This document shows, one piece after another, positions 1-6,283 of a DNA stretch of 22,381 nucleotides. The stretch is taken from contig JAHBVH010000107.1 of assembly GCA_019637645.1 (NCBI GenBank), forward strand, positions 1 to 22,381, read 5' to 3'. The notes under the pieces are model-generated. The model ran no database searches. It saw only the letters and a program-made list of their open reading frames with translations, and had not been told where the DNA came from. The position numbers and the translations under genes were made by a program. This stretch comes from Caldilineaceae bacterium. GTDB taxonomy: Bacteria > Chloroflexota > Anaerolineae > Caldilineales > Caldilineaceae. Position 1 is the first letter of the stretch; every line of letters starts with the position of its first letter.

Positions 1-422
1 TTGTCCAACGGCGTAAATTCAACGTGGTGGTTATGGTAGCCCGTAACCATGCCATGGGGGGCTAATTTGTCGGCCAGCGTATTGAAAAAATCAGCGAGCT
101 TGCGCCAATCCGCGTGGCTCTGGCGCAGCTCCGCAGGGATGCCTGGGATGATGAGCTTATGGTTCCCGAGAGTTTTGTGAAACGCAATGGTCTCGGCCAG
201 CTTGTCATCCTGGACCAGGGCAAAGGGAGTATGCCAACCACAGCAGATCAGCCCTTCTTCGGCCAAGATCGCGCTGAGTTCTGCCGCCGGATGATTGGGC
301 ATACCGGCAAATTCAACTCCCGTGTAGCCCATCTCGGCGACAGCATGCAAGGTGCCACGGACATCTTGTTTTAGTTCATCGCGTACCGAATAGAGTTCTA
401 AGGCAATGGGGATTTGGGTCAT
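1..422 (-). CDS. Sugar phosphate isomerase/epimerase (xylose-isomerase-like TIM barrel), partial
   Basis: The gene runs off the left edge of the window, so only about the first 140 residues are visible. They begin MTQIPIALELYSVRDELK and continue with MGYTGVEFAG, then CGWHTPFAL and a GYHNHHVEF segment. This is the pattern of the AP_endonuc_2/xylose-isomerase-like TIM-barrel family, in which acidic and His residues at the strand ends bind a divalent metal and the enzyme isomerises or epimerises a sugar or inositol derivative in the cytoplasm. The ATG at 422 is preceded by a good AAAGGAG ribosome-binding site. A broken Gfo/Idh dehydrogenase lies about 110 bases upstream on the same strand. That pairing is typical of sugar or inositol catabolic operons. 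The family is clear, but the exact substrate cannot be read from this fragment. Confidence 0.85.
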   Translation of the reverse strand, partial: MTQIPIALELYSVRDELKQDVRGTLHAVAEMGYTGVEFAGMPNHPAAELSAILAEEGLICCGWHTPFALVQDDKLAETIAFHKTLGNHKLIIPGIPAELRQSHADWRKLADFFNTLADKLAPHGMVTGYHNHHVEFTPLD

Positions 423-535
423 TTGTCGCTCCTTTGATTGAAATGTACGGCGTGCTGCACCGAAACTTGCATATCGGTCTGACCTAGTTGTCGATAGGCC
501 ATGCCTTCCGCCTGACCGGGCACGGGTTTGTCACA

Positions 536-841
536 TTAGGCAAGGCTGATAATGCGATTTTCTTCGACCGATTGGTACGCTCCTAAGATAATCTGCAAGG
601 TGGTTGTCGCTTCATCCACGGAGTGCAGCGGCTCATAGCCCCCTTCAATGGCATCGACAAAATGTTTATAGTCACTGACGATCTCGGGATCGGTGCCAAT
701 TTGGGCCGCACGTTTTTCGGCATTCTCGCGTGAAACATCCGCAACCGCCACGATCTCGGCTTGGTCAGTAACTTTCTTCCAGCCTTCAACGTGGGCTTGC
801 GTAATACCACCACAGCCGATCAGTCCAATTTTGAGGGTCAT
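536..841 (-). pseudogene. Gfo/Idh/MocA-family oxidoreductase with large internal in-frame deletion
   Basis: The 101-residue frame starts like an NAD(P)-dependent Gfo/Idh/MocA dehydrogenase: MTLKIGLIGCGGITQAHVEGW carries the GxGxxG-type Rossmann turn (residues 9-13), followed by VAVADVSRENAEKRA. From about residue 60 it reads HFVDAIEGGYEPLHSVDEA and then a helix ending AYQSVEENRIISL. In intact members this is the C-terminal end of the protein. The family is normally about 330-380 residues, so roughly 230-280 residues are missing: the rest of the Rossmann fold, the EKP catalytic motif and nearly all of the beta-sheet substrate domain. The join keeps the frame and falls near position 660. An AGGTGG ribosome-binding site precedes the ATG. 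It is unlikely to be a working dehydrogenase. It is probably a deletion pseudogene, less likely an assembly collapse or a retained mini-protein. Confidence 0.8.
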
Positions 842-1223
842 GGTTCCACCTTTTCTTGCTTGTTGAAATCCTTGGCTTGTTGAAATCCTTGGCTTGGGAG
901 CTTTATTTTGGTGTGCTATAGCGCGCAGGATAGGGGTAATGTTCTAAGGCTTAGGGTAGAAGGGCGCGGCTACAAGCTGGGCGACGAAACGTTGGCTATT
1001 GCAATGCAGCGTTGGCTGTTGCCGTCACTACCTAGCGCGATCATACCCCTTCCAGGTATAATGCGCAAGTGCCAATGGCGCACGCCACAGAACCATCATG
1101 AAGCTGATAAAAGCAGGGTTAAAACCCGCGACTACCCGTGAGAAGCGCCTGTCGGCGCTCCAACCGAGGCGCACGCCCTGTCAACACGATTGGCGAAATC
1201 TATAAGGAAGCAGAGGAGCACTG
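842..1223. other. Intergenic region between divergent sugar-metabolism genes
   Basis: This 382-base stretch separates the minus-strand Gfo/Idh remnant from the plus-strand enolase-superfamily gene and must hold both promoters. It contains a 17-bp tandem duplication beside the minus-strand gene and a small hairpin, AGCGCC-TGTC-GGCGCT, at 1144-1159. The one sizeable open frame (908-1141, plus) has no ribosome-binding site and no recognisable protein features. No clear sigma-70 promoter pair could be picked out. Confidence 0.5.
858..896. repeat. 17-bp tandem duplication
   Basis: The unit GCTTGTTGAAATCCTTG occurs twice back to back (858-874 and 875-891), followed by a further GCTTG (892-896). 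It lies about 17 bases upstream of the ATG of the truncated dehydrogenase, in what would be its leader or promoter. A recent slippage duplication is the simplest explanation. Confidence 0.85.
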
Positions 1224-2267
1224 ATGCGCATTACCAACGTCGAGATTGTGACGACGACCCGCCCCCCAAGTGACAACCCCAAACGAGATGCTTTACAGGC
1301 CCTGCCGGGTTCCGGTTCGGTGAAAGTAATCGTCACAACCGAAGCGGGTGTGCAGGGGGTGGGCGATGCTGGCTTTGGGCGGATTGCCGGTGGGCCGCAA
1401 GCCTTAGCCGCACTGATTGAGTATGAATTAAAGCCCCTTATCCTCCAGCAAGAGCTGACGATGATTCGCGGTCTCCACCAAGCCATGCTGCGTGAGACCG
1501 AATACCATGGTTCGACGGGGCTGGCCATGTTTGGGATCGCTGCCGTGGATACAGCGTTGTGGGATTGTCTGGGCAAAACCCTGGGTGTTCCTTGCTGGCA
1601 GCTGTGGGGACGGGTCAATGATCGCATTCGGGCCTATGCGATGGTGGGGTGGCTAAACTACGATGAGCAAGCAGTCCAGCAGATTTGCGCGGAAGCGGTA
1701 GCCCAAGGCTTCCGCGCAGTGAAGATTAAGGTGGGCTACCCAACTCTCCGCGAAGATATTCGCCGTGTCGAGACGGTGCGCGCGGCGGTTGGTGAACACG
1801 TGGAGATTATGATCGATGCCAATCAGTCGCTCACCGCGGCGGAAGCGATTCGCCGCGGCCGCGCTTTTGAAACATTGGGGTGTACTTGGTGGGAAGAGCC
1901 CATTCCGGCGGATGACATCGAAGGCTATGCTGCCCTGACACGTGCCTTAGATATTCCGGTGGCTACTGGCGAAAATCTCTATACCCCCGCTGACTTTGCC
2001 CGTTTCTTGCAACGGGGCGCGGTTGATATTATCCAGCCCGATTTGCGCCGCGCGGGGGGACCGACGGCGCTGCTCCACATTGGACTCTTGGCCGATGCCT
2101 TTCGCATCCCATATGCGTCCCATGGGGGTGGCCCTGAACAGCTAAATATTATGGCCTGTCTCCCGAATGCGCTCTATTTGGAAACCGGCTTGATTGGTCC
2201 AACCTCGCCACTCAAATTGGTCGATGGTTATGTTCAGATCCCAACGGGGGCTGGCTTTAGCTGGTAG
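1224..2267 (+). CDS. Mandelate racemase/muconate lactonizing enzyme family protein (MR subgroup, probable sugar-acid dehydratase)
   Basis: This is a 347-residue member of the enolase superfamily with an N-terminal capping domain and a TIM barrel. The barrel shows the KxK pair (K167, K169 in AVKIKVGY), the metal ligands D198 of the DAN motif, E224/E225 in WWEEP and E250 of ATGEN, then D273 in IIQPDLRRAGG and H300 in ASHGGG. The D273-H300 dyad is the hallmark of the mandelate-racemase subgroup. These enzymes abstract the proton alpha to a carboxylate using Mg2+, and most of them dehydrate sugar acids such as galactonate, gluconate or tartrate. An AGGAG site sits just before the ATG. The gene is divergent from the isomerase/dehydrogenase pair and converges on a cold-shock gene. 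The subgroup is secure, but the substrate is not. A sugar acid is likely given the neighbours. Confidence 0.88.
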   Translation: MRITNVEIVTTTRPPSDNPKRDALQALPGSGSVKVIVTTEAGVQGVGDAGFGRIAGGPQALAALIEYELKPLILQQELTMIRGLHQAMLRETEYHGSTGLAMFGIAAVDTALWDCLGKTLGVPCWQLWGRVNDRIRAYAMVGWLNYDEQAVQQICAEAVAQGFRAVKIKVGYPTLREDIRRVETVRAAVGEHVEIMIDANQSLTAAEAIRRGRAFETLGCTWWEEPIPADDIEGYAALTRALDIPVATGENLYTPADFARFLQRGAVDIIQPDLRRAGGPTALLHIGLLADAFRIPYASHGGGPEQLNIMACLPNALYLETGLIGPTSPLKLVDGYVQIPTGAGFSW

Positions 2268-2308
2268 TGCGCTTGTGCTGTGCTGGGCAAGGAGAAGCTG
2301 GCAATAAA

Positions 2309-2348
2309 AAAAGCAGGGATTCGACCTATGGATCAAATCCCTGCTTTT
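2309..2348. terminator. Shared intrinsic terminator between convergent genes
   Basis: A perfect 13-bp inverted repeat, AAAAGCAGGGATT (2309-2321) and AATCCCTGCTTTT (2336-2348), surrounds a 14-base loop. Read on the minus strand the stem is followed by a run of seven U, so it is a strong terminator for the cold-shock gene. Read on the plus strand the tail is four U before CG, so it can also serve the enolase-superfamily gene, less efficiently. Confidence 0.85.
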
Positions 2349-2402
2349 CGTGTGCAAAGCAAAAGTCAGTTAGCTGTAGGCTACTTGACTTGGCAGAGTT
2401 GC

Positions 2403-2615
2403 TTAGACTTTCGAGACGCCTGCTGCCGCCGGACCCTTGGGGCTTTGTTCGATGCTGAACTCAACACGGTCACCTTCCGCCAGGCTGCGGAAGCCGTTGG
2501 CGATAATGGCCGATTGATGAACGAAGACATCTTTGCCACCCGCTTCAGGGGTGATAAAGCCAAAACCTTTTTGGTCGTTGAACCACTTCACGGTTCCTTT
2601 TACACGGTTGCTCAT
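2403..2615 (-). CDS. Cold-shock protein (CspA family)
   Basis: This is a 70-residue single cold-shock domain, the normal length for the family. RNP1 is KGFGFI (residues 16-21) and RNP2 is VFVHQ (30-34), preceded by VKGTVKWFN and followed by [10 protein letters not shown]. The protein binds single-stranded RNA or DNA in the cytoplasm and acts as an RNA chaperone that melts secondary structure, often at low temperature or in stationary phase. The ATG at 2615 is preceded by AAAAGGAG. The SD core GGAG forms the loop of a small A/U hairpin, and a terminator-like hairpin lies further up the leader. Both suggest post-transcriptional control. The gene is monocistronic, ending at a shared terminator, and divergent from the dehydrogenase at 2806. 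Confidence 0.97.
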   Translation of the reverse strand: MSNRVKGTVKWFNDQKGFGFITPEAGGKDVFVHQSAIIANGFRSLAEGDRVEFSIEQSPKGPAAAGVSKV

Positions 2616-2619
2616 TGTT

Positions 2620-2635
2620 GGAAAACTCCTTTTCC
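2620..2635 (-). promoter_or_regulatory. Hairpin presenting the csp Shine-Dalgarno core in its tetraloop
   Basis: On the minus-strand transcript GGAAAA-GGAG-UUUUCC forms a perfect 6-bp stem with a four-base loop. The loop is the core of the cold-shock gene's ribosome-binding site, 4-5 bases upstream of the ATG once the stem is discounted. The stem is A/U-rich and would melt easily. The pairing is seen directly; the regulatory role is inference. Confidence 0.5.
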
Positions 2636-2703
2636 GAACTAGATACTAAAAGAATGGTGACTACAACGTACAAGAATGAGAATGTTCCCCAACAATCAGG
2701 CAG

Positions 2704-2736
2704 AAAAAAACCGCTCGGTTGTTGTATTCGAGCGGT
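2704..2736 (-). terminator. Intrinsic-terminator-like hairpin in the csp leader
   Basis: ACCGCTCG (2710-2717) and CGAGCGGT (2729-2736) pair perfectly over 8 bp around an 11-base loop. On the minus strand the stem is directly followed by seven U (opposite A2704-A2710), the standard form of a Rho-independent terminator. No minus-strand gene lies between it and the divergent gene at 2806. It would therefore end either a short leader RNA or premature transcripts of csp itself. Confidence 0.7.
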
Positions 2737-2760
2737 CCTAATCGGTACTCGTAAAAGAAC

Positions 2761-2789
2761 TTACAACATCTTGCGTCAATTATTATAAT
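2761..2789 (+). promoter_or_regulatory. Candidate sigma-70-type promoter for the zinc dehydrogenase
   Basis: A consensus -10 TATAAT (2784-2789) sits 17 bases after a weak -35, TTACAA (2761-2766). The start of transcription would fall near 2796, leaving a leader of only about 10 bases that still includes the GTGAGGG-like ribosome-binding site. The -10 lies in the palindrome TATTATAATA, so it could also be read on the minus strand. Confidence 0.4.
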
Positions 2790-2805
2790 ACATTGTGAGG
2801 GAATT

Positions 2806-3825
2806 ATGCAAAAAGTGATTATCACTGGTGAACGTCAAGCCGAACTCGTAACTGTGCCGGATCCGACGCCAAAGGCCGATTGGGTCGTTGTCAAGATCTA
2901 TACGGCACCAATGTGTACAGAATATAAAGCCTACCTGGCCGGTCAGCCGCTGACCCAATTGGGCCATGAAGCCGCCGGCGAGGTGGTGGCGGTGGCCCAA
3001 CCGGGGCGGGTGAAGGTCGGTGATCGAGTCGTCGTCATGCCAACCCATGCGTGTGGTCGCTGTGAGCTTTGCCTGGGCGGTGATTATATTCATTGTGAAG
3101 ATAATATTGACTTTGCTGCTTTGCACGGTACCCGCGATGGCAGCGCAACTTATGCCCAATATCTACTCAAACCGGATTATTTACTCGTACCAATTCCTGA
3201 TGGGCTTACCTATGACCATGCTGCGATGGCCTGTTGTGGCCTCGGGCCAACGTTTGGGGCCATGCAAAAAATGGCGGTCAATGCCTTTGACACGCTTTTG
3301 CTTAGCGGCTTGGGGCCTGTGGGCCTAGGCGGCGTAATCAATGGCGTCTATCGCGGTGCCCGTGTCATTGGGGTTGATAGCAACCCGTGGCGCGCCCAAT
3401 TGGCCCTTGAATTAGGGGCCGCCGCTGTAATCGACCCTACCCAGCCAGACGCCCTGGCGCAATTGCGCGCGTTGACGGCTGGCAAAGGGGTGGATAAAGC
3501 CATCGATTGCGCGGGGGTTGTGGCCGCTCACCGCCTTTGTATCGATGCAACGCGGCGTAAGGGTCAGGTGGCCTTTGTTGGCGAATGTAGCGAGGAAACC
3601 CCCCTGCGCGTTAGCTCGGATCTGATCCGCAAAGGGCTTACCTTGATTGGCTCATGGCACTATAGCGGTCGTGATACGTCTACGCTGATGACGCTAATCG
3701 GCAAAGTAAGCTCACCACTTGAACGCTTGATTACCCATCGCTTTCCACTGGACCAAGTGCAGGACGCTTGGGAAGTGCAACGGACAGGTCAAAGCGCCAA
3801 GGTGTTGCTAAAACCCTGGTCTTGA
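2806..3825 (+). CDS. Zinc-dependent medium-chain alcohol/polyol dehydrogenase
   Basis: This is a 339-residue MDR-superfamily dehydrogenase. The catalytic zinc site is indicated by C37 (MCTEY) and GHEAAGEV (H54, E55). The structural zinc lobe has four cysteines in CGRCELCLGGDYIHC (C83, C86, C89, C97). The Rossmann fold has GLGPVG (169-174), and D191 at the end of the second strand (GVDSN) favours NAD+ over NADP+. Family members oxidise secondary alcohols, sorbitol-type polyols or threonine in the cytoplasm. The catalytic loop reads C-T-E rather than the more usual C-G/H-S/T-D, and the lack of a long insertion resembles the TDH/sorbitol-dehydrogenase side of the family. A GTGAGGG ribosome-binding site precedes the ATG. 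It stands alone and divergent from csp. The substrate is unknown. Confidence 0.88.
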   Translation: MQKVIITGERQAELVTVPDPTPKADWVVVKIYTAPMCTEYKAYLAGQPLTQLGHEAAGEVVAVAQPGRVKVGDRVVVMPTHACGRCELCLGGDYIHCEDNIDFAALHGTRDGSATYAQYLLKPDYLLVPIPDGLTYDHAAMACCGLGPTFGAMQKMAVNAFDTLLLSGLGPVGLGGVINGVYRGARVIGVDSNPWRAQLALELGAAAVIDPTQPDALAQLRALTAGKGVDKAIDCAGVVAAHRLCIDATRRKGQVAFVGECSEETPLRVSSDLIRKGLTLIGSWHYSGRDTSTLMTLIGKVSSPLERLITHRFPLDQVQDAWEVQRTGQSAKVLLKPWS

Positions 3826-4222
3826 TTGACGAGATCTAGTCTTCTGTTGATCTAATGTAACGCCGTTAACTACTTAATATACGCAAAAATTAGCAGTACC
3901 TTAGTACTTTGAGCTTTATACTTTTGGCTGATGTAAAAAAGCCCCGTTTGCAATAGGATCATAGGCACAGCTAACGCTGGCTCATTATCCCCGGATGGGT
4001 CAATGGTAAGCCTAGAGACATAAGCCTATTTTCTGTTCTTGATCGCATCCGCCAATGACAGCGCTTTCGGTCCATAGACGGGTGCCTGGTCACGCAAACC
4101 TTGGGAGTGCAGAACGTTGCGGCTTGGTGAGTTTTCTCTTTGCAGAGCAGTTTTCAAATGGCTGGCTATCCATAGCAATAAATAGCTGGCTGAGGTGGAC
4201 ACCTAGTGATGATATACAGGTG

Positions 4223-4288
4223 AATAAGTACAGTTGAGTAAGTACAGTTGCGTAAGTACAGTGACGAATTAATCGGAACTGTACTTAC
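4223..4288. repeat. Three 14-bp direct repeats plus one inverted copy
   Basis: The core AAGTACAGT is repeated three times with a 14-base period, starting at 4226, 4240 and 4254, with the link TTGAGT or TTGCGT between copies. After a 15-base AT-rich gap the motif returns inverted as AACTGTACTTAC (4277-4288). The second copy, GTAAGTACAGTT (4238-4249), matches it perfectly over 12 bp and the third over 11 bp. The layout resembles an operator or iteron cluster, or alternative hairpins. There is no gene on either side to assign it to. Confidence 0.8.
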
Positions 4289-4480
4289 CAATCTACCACC
4301 ATTGCTGCCAGTGCAACGTTACACGCTACTTCACACCCACACTGTTGCTCAGGTAATGCATTGGGATATTTCCTGAACTAATCTCCACCTTCAATCTTAT
4401 TTGCGAATACAAGGATCAATCACTACCGACGTTTATGGGCGCTCTTTCTGTCAAGAGTAATCCATAAGCTGAGGACTCAG

Positions 4481-4543
4481 TTATGCAAAATCTGAGGAAT
4501 GATTGCTTATTCATCTAAGGATCATCAATCCCATTTTGCATAA
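4481..4543. repeat. 11-bp inverted repeat with 41-base spacer
   Basis: TTATGCAAAAT (4481-4491) and ATTTTGCATAA (4533-4543) are perfect inverted copies. The spacer has no coding potential. Just to the left lies a smaller dyad, CTGAG-GA-CTCAG (4469-4480). It could be a protein-binding pair or the ends of a decayed small element. No target-site duplication was seen. Confidence 0.6.
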
Positions 4544-4672
4544 GTGAGCGAGACAACAAAGTTTTGTGCATCCGCTGCCCCTCTTGCCTTAGTCTGCTAG
4601 GAAACTGTTTGCATCCCCGCGCATCCATCCTGAACTAGTACTGGGTATCTTGAGTGGTATGAGTACTCTACT

Positions 4673-4743
4673 GCTATTGCGTATGCTATTGCGTATGCTA
4701 TTGCGTATGCTATTGCGTATGCTATTGCGTATGCTATTGCGTA
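4673..4743. repeat. 12-bp tandem repeat (minisatellite), about six copies
   Basis: GTATGCTATTGC is repeated five times without error (4681-4740), flanked by a partial copy (GCTATTGC, 4673-4680) and GTA after it. As 12 is divisible by three, it generates spurious repeat proteins on both strands (LLRM repeats on plus, IRNS repeats on minus). It lies about 240 bases upstream of the secreted DUF11 gene. The lack of divergence between units points to recent expansion. Confidence 0.95.
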
Positions 4744-4981
4744 GACTACTGTTGTTTCGTAGATCGGTATTGAATTGCATCAAGCTCTGTCGCTATTCTA
4801 GCCATCGAACCCTCACCCATTCTAGAACCCGCTGGGGATGGAAGAGTTTGGAAATTCGGTTGGGCTTTGGGCAAGAAAACAAGCGTACGGCATCGTCGCA
4901 ACGTACTCATCTGCAGCTTCTGGTTTGCATGATGCACACAAACGGTAATCACTTTCATCAAGCATTAGGAGCTGCAAAGTC

Positions 4982-5878
4982 ATGTCATTTCCTCTTCTCA
5001 CGCTACTTCGGCGTTTCCACAAGCTTACCTTGTTACTCGTTGCTACGATTGTCATCCTGCTAATGGCAGGGATTATTCCTGTTTCTGCCTTATCCATGGT
5101 GAGCAGCTATCTCATCCCTTCCCACCTAGCGAAGGAGATCGCCGACTTTTTTCCAGAAGCAAGAATTGCCCAAGCTGCTCCACAGTTTGCACCAACGGTG
5201 CCTACTGTACCAACGGTGCCTACTGTACCAACGGTGCCAACCGTACCTACCGTTCCCACTGTTCCAACAATTCCAACGCTACCGACATTCACGCCGACTG
5301 CTACGTCGACCCATACGGCTACGCCGACTGCTACCCATACGCCAACCGCAACGCCCACAGCAACCACAACACCTGCAACACCAACGCCTACGGCAACCGA
5401 TGAGTTATTGCCAGATCTGGCATTGGTCAAAGAAGCGATAACCACGGCTGTTGTGCCTGGTGGGTTGATAACTTATACGTTGACCTATAGCAATGAGGGT
5501 GACGCGCCTGCCTTTAGTGTCGTTATTACAGATGTCGTTCCTACCCAAACGACCTTTGTGGCAGAGTCGAGCACCCCCGGCTGGAGTTGTCCGAACGGTT
5601 CGGGTGAGGGGACAGATTGTGTGTTTACGGTGGGCACTCTGGTCCCAAATCAGCGTAATACGATCATCTTTGTTGTGCGTGTCAATGTAGATGTGCCACC
5701 CGATACGCAAATCATCAACTACGCTGTGATTGGCTCTCCGCTTAGTCAGCGAGAAGACGCTTTGCAAAACAATAATGGTGTTGCTGCCGTGACTATTCAA
5801 AGACCGACGGCGGAAGATTCCGGAGAAGAACCGCGCAGACCGCTTCAACAGATCTTCTTGCCGCAAGTGTTCCAGTAA
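4982..5878 (+). CDS. Secreted/surface DUF11-domain protein with Pro-Thr stalk
   Basis: The protein has 298 residues. A basic N-terminus and hydrophobic stretch (about 15-38) act as signal peptide or signal anchor. Residues 71-100 are eight PTV units plus PTI and PTL, followed by a Thr/Pro/Ala-rich linker to about 140. Residues 145-275 form one DUF11 domain: DLALVKEA at the start, YTLTYSNEGDAPA and VVITDVVP in the middle, then a degenerate NNNG..AAVTI end. DUF11 domains are Ig-like modules of surface proteins. The C-terminus IFLPQVFQ resembles the hydrophobic FLP/YLP-type tail seen on many exported Chloroflexota proteins (from memory, not searched). AGGAG at 4967-4971 supports the ATG start. 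The PTV stretch is also repetitive as DNA (9-bp units). A role in envelope architecture is inference. Confidence 0.85.
   Translation: MSFPLLTLLRRFHKLTLLLVATIVILLMAGIIPVSALSMVSSYLIPSHLAKEIADFFPEARIAQAAPQFAPTVPTVPTVPTVPTVPTVPTVPTVPTIPTLPTFTPTATSTHTATPTATHTPTATPTATTTPATPTPTATDELLPDLALVKEAITTAVVPGGLITYTLTYSNEGDAPAFSVVITDVVPTQTTFVAESSTPGWSCPNGSGEGTDCVFTVGTLVPNQRNTIIFVVRVNVDVPPDTQIINYAVIGSPLSQREDALQNNNGVAAVTIQRPTAEDSGEEPRRPLQQIFLPQVFQ
5205..5294 (+). repeat. 9-bp coding repeats (PTV units)
   Basis: Within the DUF11 gene the codons for Pro-Thr-Val/Ile/Leu recur in 9-base units. The first five alternate perfectly as CCAACGGTG and CCTACTGTA, giving an 18-base super-repeat, and later units drift in third positions. 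Slippage here would lengthen or shorten the stalk without shifting frame. Confidence 0.8.
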
Positions 5879-6283
5879 ATCATATTGCAAAGCTAACGAT
5901 AAACACTCCTAGTGCTGCGTTGCTCTCTGAACAGTAAGCAGACGTCCTTGGCAGCGAAGGGCGTCTGCTTACTGACTTAGGCTAAACTTTCTCGTTGCCG
6001 CAGCGCCAAGCTAGTGTTCTGTTGTCTGATCGGCGGTAGTCTCTCCTCTCTTGTATAGCAGGCACAATGTGTTGTCCCTCTTTTCATCGGGTTGCTCTTT
6101 TCTTGGACTTATGGTATACCTGTTCTATACATCAGGGCTTGCGCAAACCTAGGTACGCTCGCTTGTTACAGCCAAGTAATAGCTAGAACCCTATTGCTAT
6201 TTGTGCGTATGTCCTACATCTATCATTTTATTGTTGCGCACAACCAAACCCATCCGAGCTGATTGAAGATAGGAGAAACTGCA
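5879..6283. other. Intergenic region between the DUF11 gene and the small membrane protein
   Basis: No gene was seen in these 405 bases. It begins with the hairpin at 5935-5971. A possible weak promoter is TTGGAC (6103-6108), 17 bases, TATACA (6126-6131). If used, it would give a leader of about 145 bases for the membrane protein. Only three of six -35 bases match consensus. Confidence 0.4.
5935..5971 (+). terminator. Hairpin after the DUF11 gene, possible terminator
   Basis: TAAGCAGACGTCC (5935-5947) pairs with GGGCGTCTGCTTA (5959-5971) over 13 bp with one G-U wobble and an 11-base loop. It lies 57 bases past the stop codon. There is no clear U-run after it, so it may terminate poorly or serve mainly to protect the 3' end. 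Confidence 0.5.

Larger units (their letters stand above)
3826..4981. other. Long gene-poor, repeat-rich intergenic region
   Basis: No convincing gene was found in these 1,156 bases. The open frames present (for example 4055-4237 and 4650-5063 on plus, 4589-4783 on minus) lack ribosome-binding sites or consist of the tandem repeat itself. The region holds three separate repeat structures, listed individually: a 14-bp direct-repeat array with an inverted copy (4223-4288), an 11-bp inverted repeat (4481-4543) and a 12-bp tandem repeat (4673-4743). The last few hundred bases must contain the promoter of the secreted DUF11 gene. No obvious terminator follows the dehydrogenase. Confidence 0.6.

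Noticed and set aside
908..1141. 77-residue plus-strand frame in the divergent intergenic region
   Set aside because: It has no ribosome-binding site, a start codon embedded in AT-rich leader, and a composition unlike a folded protein.
2313..2344. tRNA-like fragment (GCAGGGATTCGACC)
   Set aside because: It resembles a T-arm but is one arm of the csp terminator, and no cloverleaf can be drawn around it.
2280..2642. Plus-strand frames across the cold-shock gene
   Set aside because: They are antisense shadows of csp and read through its terminator hairpin. The RNP motifs on the other strand are decisive.
4055..4237. 60-residue plus-strand frame
   Set aside because: It has no ribosome-binding site and no recognisable features, and its end runs into the 14-bp repeat array.
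4673..4743. CRISPR array
   Set aside because: The 12-bp units are directly adjacent with no spacers, and no cas genes are present.
4650..5063. Plus-strand frame with LLRM repeats, and the opposing IRNS-repeat frame at 4589-4783
   Set aside because: Both are produced by the 12-bp tandem repeat, which keeps any frame open. Neither has a ribosome-binding site or any non-repeat protein feature, and the plus frame overlaps the well-supported DUF11 gene.
5107..5445. Minus-strand Val/Gly-rich repeat protein
   Set aside because: It is the antisense reading of the PTV coding repeats in the DUF11 gene.
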